DNA from: Actinomycetes bacterium
GTDB lineage: Bacteria > Actinomycetota > Actinomycetes > JAJYSQ01
DNA length: 7,592 nt
Direction of reading: 5' to 3'
Assembly (NCBI GenBank): GCA_021793495.1
Contig: JAJYSQ010000063.1
Coordinates: 1 to 7,592 of the forward strand
Shown here: in pieces, positions 5,991 through 7,592 of the stretch
Layout: the number at the start of each line of letters is the position of its first letter
Position numbering within the stretch: position 1 is the stretch's first letter
The notes under the pieces: generated by a model
Told to the model about the DNA's origin: nothing
Seen by the model: only the letters and a program-made list of their open reading frames with translations
The model's database searches: none
Made by a program: the position numbers and the translations under genes

Positions 5991-6537
5991 GCCCCGACCC
6001 GACGCTGCCGCGGGCCTGCTGTCCGATCTGTTGCGCGGGCTGGTGCGGGACGTGGCCGACTACCCGGAGCCGGGCGTGGTGTTCAAGGACATCGCGCCGG
6101 TGCTGGCGGATCGCGCCGCCTTCGCGGCCGTGGTGGACGCGATGGTGGGTCGGGTGGGCGCGGGGCAGGTCGACTCGGTCGTGGGGATCGAGGCGCGCGG
6201 GTTCATCCTCGGTGCGCCGGTGGCCTACCATGCCGGCGCCGGCTTCGTGCCGGCGCGCAAGAAGGGCAAGCTGCCCGGGCCCACCCTGGACTCCGCGTAC
6301 GAGCTGGAGTACGGATCCGCGGTGCTGTCTCTGCAGGCCGATGCGGTGCTGCCGGGGGAACGGGTGCTGGTCGTCGACGACGTGCTGGCCACGGGGGGCA
6401 CGGCCGCGGCCGCGGTCGACCTGGTCACCCGGATGGGGGCCATCGTCGTGGGCGTCTCGGTGCTGATCGATCTGACGTTCCTGCACGGGCCGGATCGCCT
6501 TCCGGGAGTCGACGTCCACGCACTGCTGGCTTACTGA
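5983..6537 (+). CDS. apt: Adenine phosphoribosyltransferase
   Basis: Apt salvages adenine in the cytoplasm: adenine plus PRPP gives AMP and pyrophosphate. The 184-residue product is the family length (E. coli 183). It carries [16 protein letters not shown] (26-41), the adenine-pocket region [16 protein letters not shown] (66-81), the flexible-loop segment [12 protein letters not shown] (88-99), YELEYG (106-111) and the PRPP-binding motif [14 protein letters not shown] (128-141). The GTG at 5983 is the only sensible start: it gives the expected length, overlaps the secF stop by 8 nt, and the next in-frame starts are 60 nt or more downstream. No strong Shine-Dalgarno is seen, so translation is probably coupled to secF. 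Its place before rel is the usual actinobacterial order and links adenine salvage with nucleotide-based stress signalling, although the shared location does not itself prove shared regulation. Confidence 0.96.
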   Translation: MAEPRPDAAAGLLSDLLRGLVRDVADYPEPGVVFKDIAPVLADRAAFAAVVDAMVGRVGAGQVDSVVGIEARGFILGAPVAYHAGAGFVPARKKGKLPGPTLDSAYELEYGSAVLSLQADAVLPGERVLVVDDVLATGGTAAAAVDLVTRMGAIVVGVSVLIDLTFLHGPDRLPGVDVHALLAY

Positions 6538-6545
6538 CTGGCCCA

Positions 6546-6565
6546 GCGGCCTGCCGGCAGGCCGC
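6546..6565 (+). terminator. Perfect 20-bp palindrome after apt, terminator-like or operator-like
   Basis: GCGGCCTGCCGGCAGGCCGC is its own reverse complement and begins 8 nt after the apt stop. As RNA it could form an 8-bp stem with a 4-nt loop. No T-run follows, so as an intrinsic terminator it would be of the U-tract-less type proposed for actinobacteria. As double-stranded DNA it could instead be the site for a dimeric regulator. The sequence alone does not decide between these. Confidence 0.35.
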
Positions 6566-6590
6566 GATACCCTGCCTAGACTGGGTATCG
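6565..6590 (+). promoter_or_regulatory. Inverted repeat with -10-like boxes before rel
   Basis: CGATACCC (6565-6572) and GGGTATCG (6583-6590) are exact inverse complements with a 10-nt loop that contains TAGACT (6577-6582), a TANNNT -10 match. A second match, TACCCT, is at 6568-6573. No convincing -35 box is seen. With TAGACT as -10, transcription would start near 6589, just before the rel Shine-Dalgarno (GGAGG, 6590-6594). The repeat abuts the preceding 20-bp palindrome, sharing the base at 6565. Confidence 0.3.
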
Positions 6591-6601
6591 GAGGTGAGCA
6601 G

Positions 6602-7592
6602 GTGGCAGCGGAGGTCGGCGCGGATGTCGTGGCTAGCCCGCCACCGGATGCCCCTGCCCACATCGCTCCTGCCCCGGGTACTGCGCCTGGGCCGCTGGCG
6701 ACCGTCGACGCACCGGCGGTCCCCGGTGCAGCCGTGCCCTCCGCGGTCGGTGCCCGCCCGGGATCGGCGCGCCGCGTCCGGGCCCGGCTGACCCGGCTGG
6801 GCACGCCGCGCGCCGGCGTCGACCCGGTGCTCGAGCCGCTGTTCCGAGCCGTCCGGTCCATCCACCCCAAGGAGGACCTCCGCCTGGTGGAACGGGCGTA
6901 CCAGATAGGGGAGTACCACCACCGGGGCCAGCAGCGAGTCTCCGGTGCGCCCTACATCACGCATCCACTGGCCGTGGCGACCATCCTCGCCGAGCTGGGC
7001 ATGACCGCTCCCACGCTGTGCGCGGCCCTGCTGCACGACACGGTGGAGGACACCGACTACACCCTGGACGAGCTGCGGGCCGAGTTCGGCGAGGAGATCG
7101 CGCGACTGGTCGACGGGGTCACCAAGCTGGACAAGGTGACGTACGGGCAGGCCGCCCAGGCCGAGACGGTCCGCAAGATGGTCATCGCGATGGCCCGGGA
7201 CATCCGGGTGCTGGTGATCAAGCTCGCCGACCGGCTGCACAACATGCGGACCATCGAGCACCTCAAGTCCGACAAGCAGGCACGCATCGCGCAGGAGACC
7301 CTGGAGATCTACGCGCCGCTGGCGCACCGGCTGGGGATGAACACCATCAAGTGGGAGCTGGAGGACCTGGCGTTCGCCACCCTGTACCCCAAGATGTACG
7401 GCGAGATCGTGCACCTCGTGGCCGAGCGTGCACCCAGCCGCGGGGAGTACCTCGCGGGGGTGATCGACGTGGTGTCGGGTGATCTCCGGGAGGCGCACAT
7501 CAAGGCGCGGGTCACCGGCCGACCCAAGCACTACTACTCGATCTACCAGAAGATGATCGTGCGCGGCCGGGACTTCGGGGACATCTACGACC
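6602..7592 (+). CDS. relA: Bifunctional (p)ppGpp synthetase/hydrolase Rel, 3' end cut by window
   Basis: Rel makes and degrades (p)ppGpp in the stringent response. Only the first 330 residues are present; the family is usually 750-850 residues. Residues 1-70 are an Ala/Pro-rich extension without a domain. The hydrolase (HD) domain follows from about 80: [17 protein letters not shown] (118-134), the HD motif [12 protein letters not shown] (142-153, His145-Asp146, Glu149-Asp150) and [10 protein letters not shown] (208-217, Asp210 and Asn214). All visible metal and catalytic residues are intact, so hydrolase activity is expected. The synthetase domain is entered at [15 protein letters not shown] (304-318). 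The GTG start has GGAGG at 6590-6594, 7 nt upstream, and no earlier start lies between it and the upstream stop. Actinobacterial Rel is normally bifunctional, but the synthetase active site and regulatory domains are off the window. It is 64 nt after apt. Confidence 0.95.
   Translation, partial: MAAEVGADVVASPPPDAPAHIAPAPGTAPGPLATVDAPAVPGAAVPSAVGARPGSARRVRARLTRLGTPRAGVDPVLEPLFRAVRSIHPKEDLRLVERAYQIGEYHHRGQQRVSGAPYITHPLAVATILAELGMTAPTLCAALLHDTVEDTDYTLDELRAEFGEEIARLVDGVTKLDKVTYGQAAQAETVRKMVIAMARDIRVLVIKLADRLHNMRTIEHLKSDKQARIAQETLEIYAPLAHRLGMNTIKWELEDLAFATLYPKMYGEIVHLVAERAPSRGEYLAGVIDVVSGDLREAHIKARVTGRPKHYYSIYQKMIVRGRDFGDIYD

Noticed and set aside
6236..6256. Perfect 8-bp hairpin in apt (GCGCCGGC/GCCGGCGC)
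   Set aside because: It falls within conserved coding sequence (GAGFVPA), and stems of this length made only of G and C are expected by chance in this composition.
4853..6466. Plus-strand alternative frame of 537 codons through secF and apt
   Set aside because: secF and apt are both intact in their own frames with all signatures. This frame reads as Arg/Pro/Gly-rich filler.

Overview
The window is a conserved, all plus-strand housekeeping block from a high-GC actinobacterium. In order it holds ruvC, ruvA, ruvB, yajC, secD, secF, apt and the 5' part of rel (relA/spoT family). The evidence for the phylum is the gene order itself (the ruvCAB / yajC-secD-secF / apt / rel order known from Streptomyces and relatives), strong G/C bias at third codon positions, frequent GTG starts, a Ser/Thr/Pro-rich insertion in SecD and a long basic tail on SecF. 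There is no extra gene between secF and apt, unlike the Mycobacterium tuberculosis arrangement. I cannot name a genus.

Layout: positions 24-2350 encode the Holliday-junction machinery. RuvAB binds and branch-migrates four-way junctions and RuvC cuts them. ruvC and ruvA are 12 nt apart and ruvA and ruvB overlap by 4 nt, so they look translationally coupled. A 148-nt gap (2351-2498) follows. It holds a promoter-like -10 box, a possible leaderless 31-codon ORF, and a run of stem-loops just before yajC. Positions 2499-5990 encode YajC, SecD and SecF, the accessory complex that uses the proton gradient to help SecYEG export proteins. secF starts 1 nt after the secD stop. apt (adenine phosphoribosyltransferase) overlaps the end of secF by 8 nt. 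After a 64-nt gap with a perfect 20-bp palindrome and a second inverted repeat, rel begins at 6602 and runs off the window at 7592.

No gene-free stretch exceeds 300 nt. There is no sign of mobile elements, CRISPR, tRNA or rRNA. The protein-coding content is ordinary. The parts worth a second look are non-coding or superimposed on coding sequence: the putative leaderless leader ORF upstream of yajC-secDF, a perfect 12-bp stem-loop inside the 3' end of secD, and the palindrome cluster between apt and rel. I do not see convincing evidence for a wholly new biological system; the yajC leader is the best candidate for undescribed regulation.
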